DNA of 64,000 nt from CAIWHR01 sp039931775 (GTDB lineage Bacteria > Pseudomonadota > Gammaproteobacteria > Burkholderiales > Casimicrobiaceae), in the NCBI GenBank assembly GCA_039931775.1, contig JBDTRG010000019.1, forward strand, positions 1 to 64,000. The letters are read 5' to 3'. Position numbers and translations under genes: made by a program. The notes below the pieces were generated by a model that saw only the letters and a program-made list of their open reading frames with translations, searched no databases and had not been told where the DNA came from. Of the stretch, positions 43,606-52,979 are shown piece by piece; the first letter of the stretch is position 1; each line of letters opens with the position of its first letter.

Positions 43606-44760
43606 TTATCCATGCAAGGTGAGTTCCGCCGGCGCGATCGGTCGCCCGTCGAATCGCGCAAGCCGGAACGCGGAAACATCGTGACGCGGTTTGCGCCCGA
43701 GCGCGAGGTCGGCGCACAGCAATCCGCTGACCGGGCCGAGGCAGAAGCCATGTCCCGAAAAGCCGGTCGCAACAACGAGGCCCGCCACGGCTTCGGGCGC
43801 GTCTATCACCGGCAGCGCGTCGGGTGTGAGGTCGATGAGGCCGCCCCAGGTTCGCGAGGTCCGCGCGGTGCCGGCGATCGGCAGCACCCGCGCGACAAGA
43901 TTCGTCAGATCGCGAACGTCGTTCGCCGATGGCGCAAGCGAATCGGTCGTCCATCGCGCCGGATCGCCGGGCCAGTTGCCGAGGCCATTGGTGTAGCGCA
44001 GCCGGCCATCGGCTTGTTGCCGGCCGGCGCAATCGGCGTTAGCCACGCCGAACACCTGATCGAGGCACGGCGATAGCGGGTCGGTCTGTACGACGCAGAC
44101 TATCTTGATCGACATCGGCAGATCGAGGCCGAGTGGCGCCAGCAACGCGGGAGCGTTGACGCCCGCGGCGACAATCACGCGTTCCGTCGGGATGAATCCG
44201 ACGCTCGTCTCGACGCCGGTGACACGGCCGCGGACGACGCGAATCGAATCGACGGCCAGGCCTTCGCGAATCTTTGCACCGTGCCTCGACGCGGAGTCCG
44301 CGAAAGCGTGCGTCGCCTTGAGCGGGTCGGCATGCCCGTCGGTGGGGCAGTACGACGCAGCGAGGACACTTCGCGACAGCGCCGGCGCCAACGACCGGAC
44401 CGCGTCGTTGTCGGGAAGGAACGTCAGGTCAAGCCCTTGTGCGCACTGGCGCAGGACGAGACCGCGAATGACGTCGACCTCCGCGGCGTCGCGGGCGAGC
44501 CGCAGGTTGCCCCCGCGGCGATACTCGACGTCGACGCCAAGGGCCTCCTTCAATCCCGCCCAGATCGCGACAGCCGCGCGCGCCAGCGGCAGCTCGGCGG
44601 GATCCCGTCCCGATTGACGGACGCCGCCCAACGTCCAGCCGGACGCCATCGACGCGATGCCGCCCTTCTCGATCAGCGTGACCGCATGGCCCTCGCGCGC
44701 GAGCGCATCGGCGGCCGCCGCGCCGGTGATTCCCCCGCCGACGACTATGATGTCGGGCAT
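43606..44760 (-). CDS. FAD-dependent oxidoreductase (DAO family)
   Basis: The protein has 384 residues. The FAD Rossmann motif VVGGGITGAAAADALAREG is at the N-terminus; the C-terminal part holds TGFSGHGFCLGPVSG, as in D-amino acid/sarcosine oxidase-like enzymes. Family members oxidise secondary or primary amines. It heads the leftward transporter operon and is divergent from another flavin oxidoreductase, 91 bases away. The substrate may be the amine entering by the second Dpp-type importer; this is inference. Confidence 0.85.
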   Translation of the reverse strand: MPDIIVVGGGITGAAAADALAREGHAVTLIEKGGIASMASGWTLGGVRQSGRDPAELPLARAAVAIWAGLKEALGVDVEYRRGGNLRLARDAAEVDVIRGLVLRQCAQGLDLTFLPDNDAVRSLAPALSRSVLAASYCPTDGHADPLKATHAFADSASRHGAKIREGLAVDSIRVVRGRVTGVETSVGFIPTERVIVAAGVNAPALLAPLGLDLPMSIKIVCVVQTDPLSPCLDQVFGVANADCAGRQQADGRLRYTNGLGNWPGDPARWTTDSLAPSANDVRDLTNLVARVLPIAGTARTSRTWGGLIDLTPDALPVIDAPEAVAGLVVATGFSGHGFCLGPVSGLLCADLALGRKPRHDVSAFRLARFDGRPIAPAELTLHG

Positions 44761-44851
44761 CGATGACCCTCGCTCCGATCGGGATCGGGTCGGCACGGGC
44801 ACGCGCCGGCGCGATCGATCGGGTCCTCCATCTTACAATCGGAAGACGACG

Positions 44852-46165
44852 ATGGCACAGGAGCAAAACATGTCGGTCGGATCAGCCTCCATGTCGTTCG
44901 ATCCCTACTGGTGGGATGCCGCGCCACGCGAAGCGCCGGTCGAGGTCGCGCTGCCGAAGCGTTGCGACGTCGCGATCGTCGGCGCCGGCTATACCGGACT
45001 CTCGGCCGCTTTGACGCTCGCGCGTGCCGGACGGTCCGTCGTCGTGCTCGAAGCCGGCTCGCCGGGTCACGGCGCATCGAGCCGGTCCGGAGGCATGATC
45101 GGGCACGGCCATCGCCTTTCGTACACGATGCTCATCGACCGGTTCGGCGCGCAGAAGGCAAAGGCGCTCATCCGCGAGGGCATGGCGTCGCTCGACTATG
45201 CGAAGGCGCTGATCGCCGACGAGAAGATCGATGCGGGACTCGACGTGTGTGGTCGCCTGCGCGGCGCGTGGACCGAAGCCGACTACGCGCTGATGGGCCG
45301 CGACGCCGACGCGCTGCGGCGCGATTTCGGGATGCCGATCGACGTGCTGAGCAAGGCCGACCTCCGGCGCGAGATCGCGGCGGATTGCTATCAGGGCGGA
45401 TTGCTGTTTCAAGCGCATGGCGGTGTGCATCCGGCGCTCTTCCAGCAGGGATTGCTGCAGCGCGCCCGCTCGGCGGGCGCATTGGTGGCGGGCTACACAC
45501 CCGTGAGTTCGGTGCGGCGCGACGCGGAAGGATTCGTCGTCGATACCGCGCGCGGCGGTCTTCGCGCCGATCAGGTTGTCGTCGCGACCAATGGTTACAC
45601 AGGGCGCGCGACGAAAGGGCTCGCGCGCCGGCTGGTCGCGATCCCGAGCTTCCTCATCGCCACCGAGCCGTTAGGTCGAAGCCGCGTCCAGAGCCTGATT
45701 CCACACGACCGGATGATCGTCGAGACGCGCGAGAAGCACCTCTACTATCGCCCGTCGCCGGACGGCACGCGGATGGTGCTCGGTGGGCGCGCCGCGTTGC
45801 ATCCGATCCCACTCGATGACGCTGCCCGCCGGCTGATGAAGGAATTGCGCGCGATCTTTCCCTCACTTGCGGATACGCGGGTCAGCCATGTGTGGACCGG
45901 CAATGTCGCGATGACACGGAGCGACCTTCCCGGCATCGGCCGGCAGGACGGCATCTGGTACGCGCTCGGATGCAACGGTTCCGGCGTCGCGCTGATGCCC
46001 TACCTTGGCCACAAGGTGGCGCTGAAGATCCTCGGTCGGCAGGAAGGAAATACGGCGTTCGACGACATAGCGTTCAACGCCGTCCCCTTCTACAACGGAA
46101 CCGCATGGTTCCGTCCGTTGATGACCTGGTGGTTCCGTGCGCGCGATGCGTTGCGCGGCAACTGA
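44852..46165 (+). CDS. FAD-dependent oxidoreductase (PuuB/DAO-like)
   Basis: The protein has 437 residues from ATG 44852; ATG 44870, with AGGAG 5-9 bases upstream, is an alternative start. After the FDPYWWDAAP leader comes the FAD motif IVGAGYTGLSAALTLARAG. The C-terminus has IWYALGCNGSGVALMPYLGHKVA. The order and length fit gamma-glutamylputrescine oxidase (PuuB)-like enzymes, which oxidise N-substituted amines. Ends with an NGTAWFRPLMTWWFRARD segment common in this group. The divergent partner is another DAO enzyme. Confidence 0.85.
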   Translation: MAQEQNMSVGSASMSFDPYWWDAAPREAPVEVALPKRCDVAIVGAGYTGLSAALTLARAGRSVVVLEAGSPGHGASSRSGGMIGHGHRLSYTMLIDRFGAQKAKALIREGMASLDYAKALIADEKIDAGLDVCGRLRGAWTEADYALMGRDADALRRDFGMPIDVLSKADLRREIAADCYQGGLLFQAHGGVHPALFQQGLLQRARSAGALVAGYTPVSSVRRDAEGFVVDTARGGLRADQVVVATNGYTGRATKGLARRLVAIPSFLIATEPLGRSRVQSLIPHDRMIVETREKHLYYRPSPDGTRMVLGGRAALHPIPLDDAARRLMKELRAIFPSLADTRVSHVWTGNVAMTRSDLPGIGRQDGIWYALGCNGSGVALMPYLGHKVALKILGRQEGNTAFDDIAFNAVPFYNGTAWFRPLMTWWFRARDALRGN

Positions 46166-46245
46166 TCGCGTGATTCGGATCCGTTAAGCGGCCACAGCCA
46201 CTCCGAAATCCGGCGTCGGCGCACGCGGGACCCGATACCGTTTTT

Positions 46246-46566
46246 TCACGTCGATTTCGCTCGACCGACGGGATTGCCGGGCGTTTGGCTTTCCTGCGCC
46301 TTCACCGGGGTCGCGCCGGCGGGGCGGCCTGTACCCTTGGCGAGGCTCGGCGAGCGCTCCGCGATCACGTCGATGCGCGCAGGGATGATCGCGACTTCGA
46401 TCGGCGCTGGCGCGGCGACGCTCGCGGCGGCAAACGTCGCCGCGCCCCCGCCCACGGATTGCACCTCGGACGGAAGAACCACGGCAACGCCAATTGTGAG
46501 GACCGTCATCGCCACCGCGGCGAGACCGATGGCGGCACGGGGAGTGGAAGGCTGGTAGCGGTTCAT
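46246..46566 (-). CDS. Small membrane-anchored protein of unknown function
   Basis: The protein has 106 residues. Residues ~12-32 (AIGLAAVAMTVLTIGVAVVLP) are a single membrane span or uncleaved signal. The rest is Ala/Pro-rich with a basic C-terminus, so the tail is probably periplasmic and disordered. I do not recognise a family. The 293 bases between it and the Pqi operon (46567-46859) contain no gene that I can support. Confidence 0.5.
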   Translation of the reverse strand: MNRYQPSTPRAAIGLAAVAMTVLTIGVAVVLPSEVQSVGGGAATFAAASVAAPAPIEVAIIPARIDVIAERSPSLAKGTGRPAGATPVKAQESQTPGNPVGRAKST

Positions 46567-46859
46567 GGTCTGACTCCTGATCGTTTCGGCGTTGCTGCAG
46601 CTTGGATGCGGTGGCCATGGGATTCGGATTCGCCCCTTTTGGCAAGGGCGCGCCCCCGGGAATGGCAGCGACGGAGCCATCGTAGATGTCGCGGAGTGCC
46701 GCCTCAACGGGGATGCGACGAGTCGTGCGTATCGCGGCGTGAAACTGCGGCTGGTTCGACAGAACGGCCCCGTCGACTGACGTCGAGGGCCAGGGCAACG
46801 GAAGGAACCAAGCGGCGCGAGCGCCGCACGCAGTGAGGACTGCGGGCCGACGGCTCCCG

Positions 46860-47453
46860 TCAGCGCTTTGCGGCGGGAAGGCCCTTCAACGCCGGAGCGA
46901 TGGCGTCCGCCACCTTCGACAGCGCGCGGCCGTAGGCGGCAGCGAGCGCTTCGTAACCCACCGCGCCAACCGGCTCGCGTACGTCGGAACGCCCGGCGGC
47001 GGCGATGTCGCCATTGAACGCGGCCACCGTCCACTGAGCTTCCAGCACCACGTCGCCTCCCAGGACGCCCTCGAAGCGCTGGAAATCGACGGTGACACGA
47101 TAGTCGACCGACGCCGCGGCGGCAAACGGATCGGCGGCGACCTGGGGGTTACCGGTCAGGCGTGCCAGGTCCGACGCGAGCGTCCTCGGCACCTCGTCCT
47201 TGAGGGGGCCGGCCCAGCGGTGCTGCTCCGCGATCGTCACTTCAGTCGCGCCCGTGCGGGTCACCAACTGCGGCCGATTCACCGACTCGGGCAGCGACAC
47301 CGGGCCGACGCGAATCCGGGGTCGATCCACCATCGCGGTCGCAGCGGTGTTGGCCGACGCTTGCGTGCTCAGCGTGTAGAAGCGCGGCGTCGGCGGCGAC
47401 CCGCAGCCGGCGATCACCACCGACACGGCCGCGACGAGCAGGGTGCGGGTCAT
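46860..47453 (-). CDS. pqiC: PqiC-like lipoprotein
   Basis: The protein has 197 residues. A signal MTRTLLVAAVSVVIAGC has the lipobox at residues 14-17 (IAGC). FYTLSTQ and the following fold identify the ABC-type transport auxiliary lipoprotein family (PqiC/YmbA). PqiC is the outer membrane partner of the PqiB tube. Its ATG overlaps the PqiB stop (ATGA). It is the last gene of the leftward PqiA-PqiA-PqiB-PqiC operon. Confidence 0.88.
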   Translation of the reverse strand: MTRTLLVAAVSVVIAGCGSPPTPRFYTLSTQASANTAATAMVDRPRIRVGPVSLPESVNRPQLVTRTGATEVTIAEQHRWAGPLKDEVPRTLASDLARLTGNPQVAADPFAAAASVDYRVTVDFQRFEGVLGGDVVLEAQWTVAAFNGDIAAAGRSDVREPVGAVGYEALAAAYGRALSKVADAIAPALKGLPAAKR

Positions 47454-49084
47454 GGTTTCTCCTCGGGCTTGCCGCGGATCAGCGCTTCGGGGTGCTGCTC
47501 CAGATAGTCGGTCAGGTGTCGAAGCGACGCGGCCGCCCGCGCGATCTCGCGCATCGCCTCGCGCACGTCCTGCTTGAGCGGCGCACTCTCCTCGAGGTTG
47601 CGGTCGACCCCCGTCAACGTCTGCCGCATATCGGCGATCGCCTTCCTGATTTCCTGCGAAACGTCGCGGTCCATGGTCGTCGCCAGCCGCGAGACGGTGT
47701 CGAGCGTGCGATTCAACGTCACCAGCGACGCCCTCAAGTCCTGACCGATCGCGTCGAACGGCACCTTGGCGAGCTTGTTCGAGATCGCCATGACGTTTTC
47801 CTCGACACCGACGAAGGTGCCCGGCACCGTCGGAAATTCGGGCGGCCGGGCGTCCCATTTCACGACCGCCGGCTTGGCGCCGGAGTAAAAGTCCAGCGCC
47901 ACGTACAGCTGGCCGGTCAACAGGCTGCCCGTCTTGAGTTGCGCCCGAACACCGTTCTTCACCAGCAGTTGCGCACCCTCGCTGAACGGCTTGCTGTCCT
48001 CCTTCGAGGTGGGAATGCGCCCGCGCTGTAGCCGGTCCGGAAAGATGTCCACCAGCACGACCATGACGAGCTGCGAGCGATCCTCCGGGATGTCGAGGCG
48101 AATGTTCGTCACTTCGCCGATCGTCACCCCGCGAAAATCCACCGGCGCTCCCACGGTAAGCCCGCGCACCGACTCCTTGAACCGCATCTGCATCGGAACG
48201 ACGGACAGTTCCGCCCGCGCAAGCGCCGCATCGCGCCGCGCGAACAGCCGGAATCGAGCGTCCTCTCCGGCCGGTTGCGTGGCCGGCGCGTCCTGCCGCG
48301 TCTGGAAGGCGATGCCTCCGATCGCGATGGCAGCCAGCGACTCGGTGTTGACCTCGAGCCCCGTGGCGCTTAGCTTGATGTCGATCCCGCTCGCCTCCCA
48401 GAACCGTGTGTGATCGGTGACGTACTGGTCGTACGGTGCCTGGACGAAAATGCGGTACCTGACACCATCACCGTCGTGTTCGAGCCTGAACGACTCCACC
48501 TCGCCGACCTTGACCCGGCGGAAGAACACGGGCGAGCCGACGGTGATCGATGCGGCCGATTCGGCCTTGAGCACGAAGTGACGCCCGGGAACGTCGCGAC
48601 TGACGATGGGCGGATCTTCGAGCCCGATGAATTCGCGCTGCTCCGTCTTCGCGATGCCAACGTCCATGCCGACGTATGAACCCGAGATCAGGGTACCGAG
48701 TCCCTCGACGTTTCCGCCGGCAACGCGCGGACGAACCACCCAGAAGTGGCTGTCCGCGACCAGCAGGCCTTCGGCGTGTTTCTCCATCCGCGCGTGAACG
48801 ACAACCCGCGATTGGTCCGGCGCAAGATTGATGGCCTCGACCACGCCGACGTCCACGCTCTTGTATTTGATCTTGGTCTTGCCCGCCTCGATACCCTCTG
48901 CGGTCGCGAAGACGATGGTGAACGCGGGTCCCGTCTGGCTGTACGCCCGCCAGGCGAGCCAGACACCGATCAGCACCGCGAGGAGCGGCACGATCCACAC
49001 CAGCGAAAACATCGAGCGGCGCTTTTCCGCCACCCGCGCCTGAGGCAGATCGGCCATGTCAGATTGCGCCGGCTTGTCGGCCAT
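47450..49084 (-). CDS. pqiB: PqiB-like MCE-domain lipid transport protein
   Basis: The protein has 544 residues. One membrane segment (~27-48) is followed by three MCE/MlaD domains (starting near residues 50, 165 and 290) and a C-terminal helical region. PqiB hexamers form a periplasm-spanning tube for phospholipids between membranes. The ATG at 49084 lies inside the end of the pqiA gene, overlapping it by 26 bases, so the genes are coupled. Confidence 0.93.
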   Translation of the reverse strand: MADKPAQSDMADLPQARVAEKRRSMFSLVWIVPLLAVLIGVWLAWRAYSQTGPAFTIVFATAEGIEAGKTKIKYKSVDVGVVEAINLAPDQSRVVVHARMEKHAEGLLVADSHFWVVRPRVAGGNVEGLGTLISGSYVGMDVGIAKTEQREFIGLEDPPIVSRDVPGRHFVLKAESAASITVGSPVFFRRVKVGEVESFRLEHDGDGVRYRIFVQAPYDQYVTDHTRFWEASGIDIKLSATGLEVNTESLAAIAIGGIAFQTRQDAPATQPAGEDARFRLFARRDAALARAELSVVPMQMRFKESVRGLTVGAPVDFRGVTIGEVTNIRLDIPEDRSQLVMVVLVDIFPDRLQRGRIPTSKEDSKPFSEGAQLLVKNGVRAQLKTGSLLTGQLYVALDFYSGAKPAVVKWDARPPEFPTVPGTFVGVEENVMAISNKLAKVPFDAIGQDLRASLVTLNRTLDTVSRLATTMDRDVSQEIRKAIADMRQTLTGVDRNLEESAPLKQDVREAMREIARAAASLRHLTDYLEQHPEALIRGKPEEKP

Positions 49085-49703
49085 CGTCCTCTCCAACGGA
49101 ATCCCAGATCAGGCGCGGGTCGAAACTCATCGACGCCAGCATGGTCAGCACGACGACGATCCCGAACCACATTGCGCCCGGTCCCGCCTGGATATTGGCG
49201 AGCGACTGCAGCTTGACCAGCGCCGCCAGCACCATCACCACGAAGACGTCGAGCATCGACCAGCGACCCACGAATTCCAGCACGCGGAAGAGCCGGCTCC
49301 GGCCGAGGACATTCCGCCGCGAGCGGTAATGTACCGACGCTGCCAGGTACCCCAGCGCCAGGAGCTTCAGCAGCGGCACGACCACGCTGGCCACGAAGAC
49401 CAGCGTCGCGAGCGGCCACGAGCCGCTCTGCCACAGGTACGCGACGCCGCTCAATATCGTGTCGCGCTGGGTACCGAAGAGGGACGTGGTGATCATCACC
49501 GGCTGCGCATTCGCCGGAACATAGAGTATCGCGGCCGCGATCAGAAGCGCCCAGGTGCGCGCGACGCTCGACGGTTTGCGCGAGTGCAGACGCGCGCCGC
49601 AGCGGGGGCATTTCGGTGCCGCCGCACCCGTCACCGCGCGCGTCACCCGTTCGCACACGTGGCAGGAAAGAAAGCCCAGACGGGCCGCCGTCGGTACGCT
49701 CAC
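49059..49703 (-). CDS. pqiA: PqiA-like inner membrane protein, second half
   Basis: The protein has 214 residues with a GTG start overlapping the upstream stop (GTGA). A zinc-ribbon-like pair, CHVCERV and CPRCGARL (residues ~14-38), is followed by four membrane helices. E. coli PqiA is a single protein containing two such units; here they are two genes. PqiA is the inner membrane part of the Pqi lipid transport system. Confidence 0.9.
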   Translation of the reverse strand: MSVPTAARLGFLSCHVCERVTRAVTGAAAPKCPRCGARLHSRKPSSVARTWALLIAAAILYVPANAQPVMITTSLFGTQRDTILSGVAYLWQSGSWPLATLVFVASVVVPLLKLLALGYLAASVHYRSRRNVLGRSRLFRVLEFVGRWSMLDVFVVMVLAALVKLQSLANIQAGPGAMWFGIVVVLTMLASMSFDPRLIWDSVGEDDGRQAGAI

Positions 49704-50353
49704 GCCGTGCTTCCTTCCCGGCAATCGTCGGGCGCGGTGCCGTTTGCGGCCGTGGCGTCGAGCCGGTCCCAGACTTCGCGCGGGTCGAGGACGCTGGTCG
49801 CGGACGCCAGGACGATGATCAGCGCGAAAAACGCCCACATGCCCACACCGGGAACCACGGTTGCCATGTGCGAAAGCTTAACCAGCGACACCAGTACGCC
49901 GAGCATGAACACCTCCACCATGCTCCAGGGCCTCGATTCCTCCACCGTGCGAAACGCGGGCACCAGATAGCGCGGGGTGAGCCCCAGCCGCAGCGGAAGG
50001 AGGATCGACAGCATGCCGACGATCTGCACCAGCGGGAAAACGAACGCCGTGAGAAAGACGATGCCGCCGACCAGGGGCTCGCCGTCCTTGTACAGGCGCC
50101 ACGCGCCCTGCCAGACCAGGGCTTCGGTCCGCTGGCCCTGAATTTCCATCGTCACGACCGGAAACGCATTGCCGATGGCGAACAGAACCGCCGCCGCGAA
50201 GACCAGCGCCAGCGTTCGGTCGATGGTGTCGCGCCGACGCACGTAGAGCGTTGCGCCGCAGCGGGAACAGAGCGCCTTGCCGCCCTGCGGCAGGTCGGGT
50301 TCCCGCTGGAGCAGGTCGCACTCGTGACAGGCAACAAGCAACGCCATCGCCAT
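49700..50353 (-). CDS. pqiA: PqiA-like inner membrane protein, first half
   Basis: The protein has 217 residues. The zinc-ribbon cysteines are CHECDLLQ and CSRCGATL (N-terminal ~40 residues), then four membrane helices. GGGGGAG lies 4-10 bases before the ATG. The gene heads the Pqi operon and is divergent from the FAD-GcvT gene at 50553, with 199 bases between them for both promoters. Confidence 0.9.
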   Translation of the reverse strand: MAMALLVACHECDLLQREPDLPQGGKALCSRCGATLYVRRRDTIDRTLALVFAAAVLFAIGNAFPVVTMEIQGQRTEALVWQGAWRLYKDGEPLVGGIVFLTAFVFPLVQIVGMLSILLPLRLGLTPRYLVPAFRTVEESRPWSMVEVFMLGVLVSLVKLSHMATVVPGVGMWAFFALIIVLASATSVLDPREVWDRLDATAANGTAPDDCREGSTA

Positions 50354-50552
50354 GCACTCCCCCCTCAATCCGATCCGGCCATACTACCGTGCAATGAGCG
50401 TTGAGTCCGGGCCTTGAGTCCGGCCGCAGGGCGCCGGACGCCGCAGATCGACCCCCGCGTGGGCGGGGGCGGCGTCGAGTTAGCCTAGAATCGCGGGTTG
50501 CGCGAAGACGGCAGCGTCGCCCGAAACGCCGGCCTATGGAGATTCGAAAGGC

Positions 50553-52967
50553 ATGGAAGTCCCGGGAAAGTGCCGCATCGTCATCATCGGCGGCGGCGTC
50601 ATCGGCTGCAGCATCGCGTATCACCTCGCGAAACGCGGCGTGCGCGACGTCGTGCTGCTGGAACGCCTGCAGCTGACGCACGGGGCGACATGGCACGCGG
50701 CGGGCCTCGTCGGGCAGCTGCGCAGCAGCAGCAACCTGACGCGGTTGATGCGTTACGGCGCCGAGCTCTACGGCAAACTCGAGGCACAGACGGGGCAGGC
50801 GACCGGTTGGCAACGCTCCGGCAGCCTGCGCCTCGCGTCCTCAAAGACGCGCTGGCAGGAACTGAAGCGCTCGGCGACGATGGCCAAGGGCTTCGGCTTC
50901 CCCATCGAGCTCGTCTCGCCGCGCCAGACGCAGGAGCTCTTCCCGCTGGTCGAGTTATCGGGTGTGGTCGGCGCCGCGTGGATCGAAGGCGACGGCTACG
51001 TTGATCCGACAAGTCTCACCAACGCCTACGCGGCCGGCGCGCGCGCCGGAGGTATCGCGCTGATGCAGGGCGTGCGCGTGAGCGCGCTCCAGAGACGCGG
51101 GCGGCGGGTGACGAAGGTGATCACCGATCACGGCGACATCGAGACCGAGTGCGTGATCAACGCCACCGGGATGTGGGGCCGCGAGATCGCGGCGATGGTC
51201 GGTACCCGAGTGCCCGCCTGCGCCGTCCTGCACCAGTATTTCGTCACGGAAAAGTCCGCCCGCATCCCGGACGGATTGCCGTCGCTGCGCGATCCCGACG
51301 GCAATTTCTACGTGAAGCCGGAACCAGGCGCGCTCGCGGTCGGCGGCTGGGAAACGAACCCCCCGCCATGGGGGGCCAATGGCATCGGCAAGGATTTCGG
51401 TCCCGAGTTGCTGCAGCCGGATTTCGAGCGCTTTGCGCCGCTCGCCGAGGCCGCGGCGGCGCGAATCCCGGTGCTGAACGAAGTCGGCATCCGCCAGATG
51501 ATCACCGGGCCGATTCCGATCACCGCCGACGGCGAACCGGTCATCGGCCTGTCCCCCGAACTCGACAACTTCTATCTATGCTGCGGCTTCACGTCGGGCA
51601 TTGCGGCATCCGGCGGCGCCGGGTGGGTGATGGCCAACTGGATCGTCGACGGCGATCCCGGAATGGACCTGTGGCCGTTCGACGTGCGCCGCTTCGGCAC
51701 GCCGCATTCGGTCAAGGCATTCATGTACGCGCGCGCGGTCGAGAGTTACGCGCGCTACTACCACGTCGCCTGGCCGACCTATGAGGCCGACGCCGGCCGC
51801 GACGCGCGCCGCAGCCCGCTCTACGCAACGCTCAAGGCCGCCGGCGCGGTCTACGGCAACAAGTTCGGCTGGGAGCGGCCGAACTGGTTTGCGCCGCCCG
51901 GAACCGCCGCCGTCGATCTCCCGTCATTCGATCGCGGTCCGGCATTCGACGCGATCGGCTTCGAGCATCGCGCCGTGCGCGAGCGGGTCGCGCTGATCGA
52001 CATGAGCTCGTTCTCCAAGTACGAAGTCCGCGGCGCCGGCGCGCTCGCGCTGCTGCAGAAGCTCGCCGGCAACGACCTCGACCGGCCGGTGGGCAGCATC
52101 GTCTACACGCAGCTCTGCAACGAGCGCGGCGGCATCGAAGCCGACGTCACGATCACGCGCCTCGCCTTGGATCGCTTCTATTTCGTCACCGGCAGCGCGC
52201 TCGGGGTGCGTGACCGCTCGACGCTCGAGCGCCACCTTCCCGCCGACGGCAGCGTGGCGATCGTCGACCACACGTCGGCGAAGTCGGTGCTGAACCTCTG
52301 CGGCCCGAGATCGCGCGACGTGCTCGCGAACCTCACCGACGCGCCGCTCGACAACGCGAGCTTTCCGTACATGTGCGCCCGCGAGCTCGACCTCGCGTTC
52401 GCGCCGGCGCTCGTGCTGCGCGTCACGTACCTGGGCGAGCTGGGCTACGAGATCCACGTCCCCGTCGAGTACGCGCTCCACCTTTATGAGCGCCTGTGGG
52501 CGGCCGGCGCAGCGCACGGCATCGCGAACGCCGGCTACCGTGCGGTCAACAGCCTTCGCCTGGAAAAGCAATATCTCGTCTGGGGATCGGACATCACGCC
52601 GGACTACAATCCGTACGAAGCGGGCCTGGGTTTCTGCGTCGCGCTCGGCAAGCGCGATTTCCTGGCGCGAAACGCCCTGGCGGACATCAAGGCAAACGGA
52701 CCGCGACAGCGGCTCACCTGGTTCACGGCGCCCGCGGAGGTAAACCTCTTCGGCGGTGAGATCGTACTGGTCGGCGAGCGCGTGCTGGGGCGCGTCACCA
52801 GCGCCGGGTACGGATACACGGGCGGACGCAACATCCTTTGCGCATACATCGCCGCTACCGAGCCGATTCATTCCGAGTACAGCGTCGAGGCAATGGGTGA
52901 GCGCCATTCGGCCGCGCGTATTTTGCGGCCGTCGTACGATCCCGAGCGCAAGGCGATCCTCGGTTGA
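50553..52967 (+). CDS. Dimethylglycine/sarcosine dehydrogenase-like FAD-GcvT fusion
   Basis: The protein has 804 residues. Domains in order: DAO-type FAD domain (~8-370; IIGGGVIGCS), FAO_M linker (~370-425), GcvT folate-binding domain (~430-690) and GcvT C-terminal barrel (~700-790). The motif HGATWHAAGL includes His48, the covalent FAD site in dimethylglycine and sarcosine dehydrogenases. These enzymes oxidise N-methyl groups and pass the formaldehyde unit to tetrahydrofolate. It is probably the step after glycine betaine demethylation, fitting the Rieske oxygenase at 55389. Followed at 12 bases by the TPR gene. Confidence 0.9.
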   Translation: MEVPGKCRIVIIGGGVIGCSIAYHLAKRGVRDVVLLERLQLTHGATWHAAGLVGQLRSSSNLTRLMRYGAELYGKLEAQTGQATGWQRSGSLRLASSKTRWQELKRSATMAKGFGFPIELVSPRQTQELFPLVELSGVVGAAWIEGDGYVDPTSLTNAYAAGARAGGIALMQGVRVSALQRRGRRVTKVITDHGDIETECVINATGMWGREIAAMVGTRVPACAVLHQYFVTEKSARIPDGLPSLRDPDGNFYVKPEPGALAVGGWETNPPPWGANGIGKDFGPELLQPDFERFAPLAEAAAARIPVLNEVGIRQMITGPIPITADGEPVIGLSPELDNFYLCCGFTSGIAASGGAGWVMANWIVDGDPGMDLWPFDVRRFGTPHSVKAFMYARAVESYARYYHVAWPTYEADAGRDARRSPLYATLKAAGAVYGNKFGWERPNWFAPPGTAAVDLPSFDRGPAFDAIGFEHRAVRERVALIDMSSFSKYEVRGAGALALLQKLAGNDLDRPVGSIVYTQLCNERGGIEADVTITRLALDRFYFVTGSALGVRDRSTLERHLPADGSVAIVDHTSAKSVLNLCGPRSRDVLANLTDAPLDNASFPYMCARELDLAFAPALVLRVTYLGELGYEIHVPVEYALHLYERLWAAGAAHGIANAGYRAVNSLRLEKQYLVWGSDITPDYNPYEAGLGFCVALGKRDFLARNALADIKANGPRQRLTWFTAPAEVNLFGGEIVLVGERVLGRVTSAGYGYTGGRNILCAYIAATEPIHSEYSVEAMGERHSAARILRPSYDPERKAILG

Positions 52968-52979
52968 GGAACTCTCCCG

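Noticed and set aside
46184..46798. Leftward frame of 204 codons before the Pqi operon
   Set aside because: Basic, repetitive sequence with no start signal; the shorter frame at 46246-46566 has a membrane span and normal composition.
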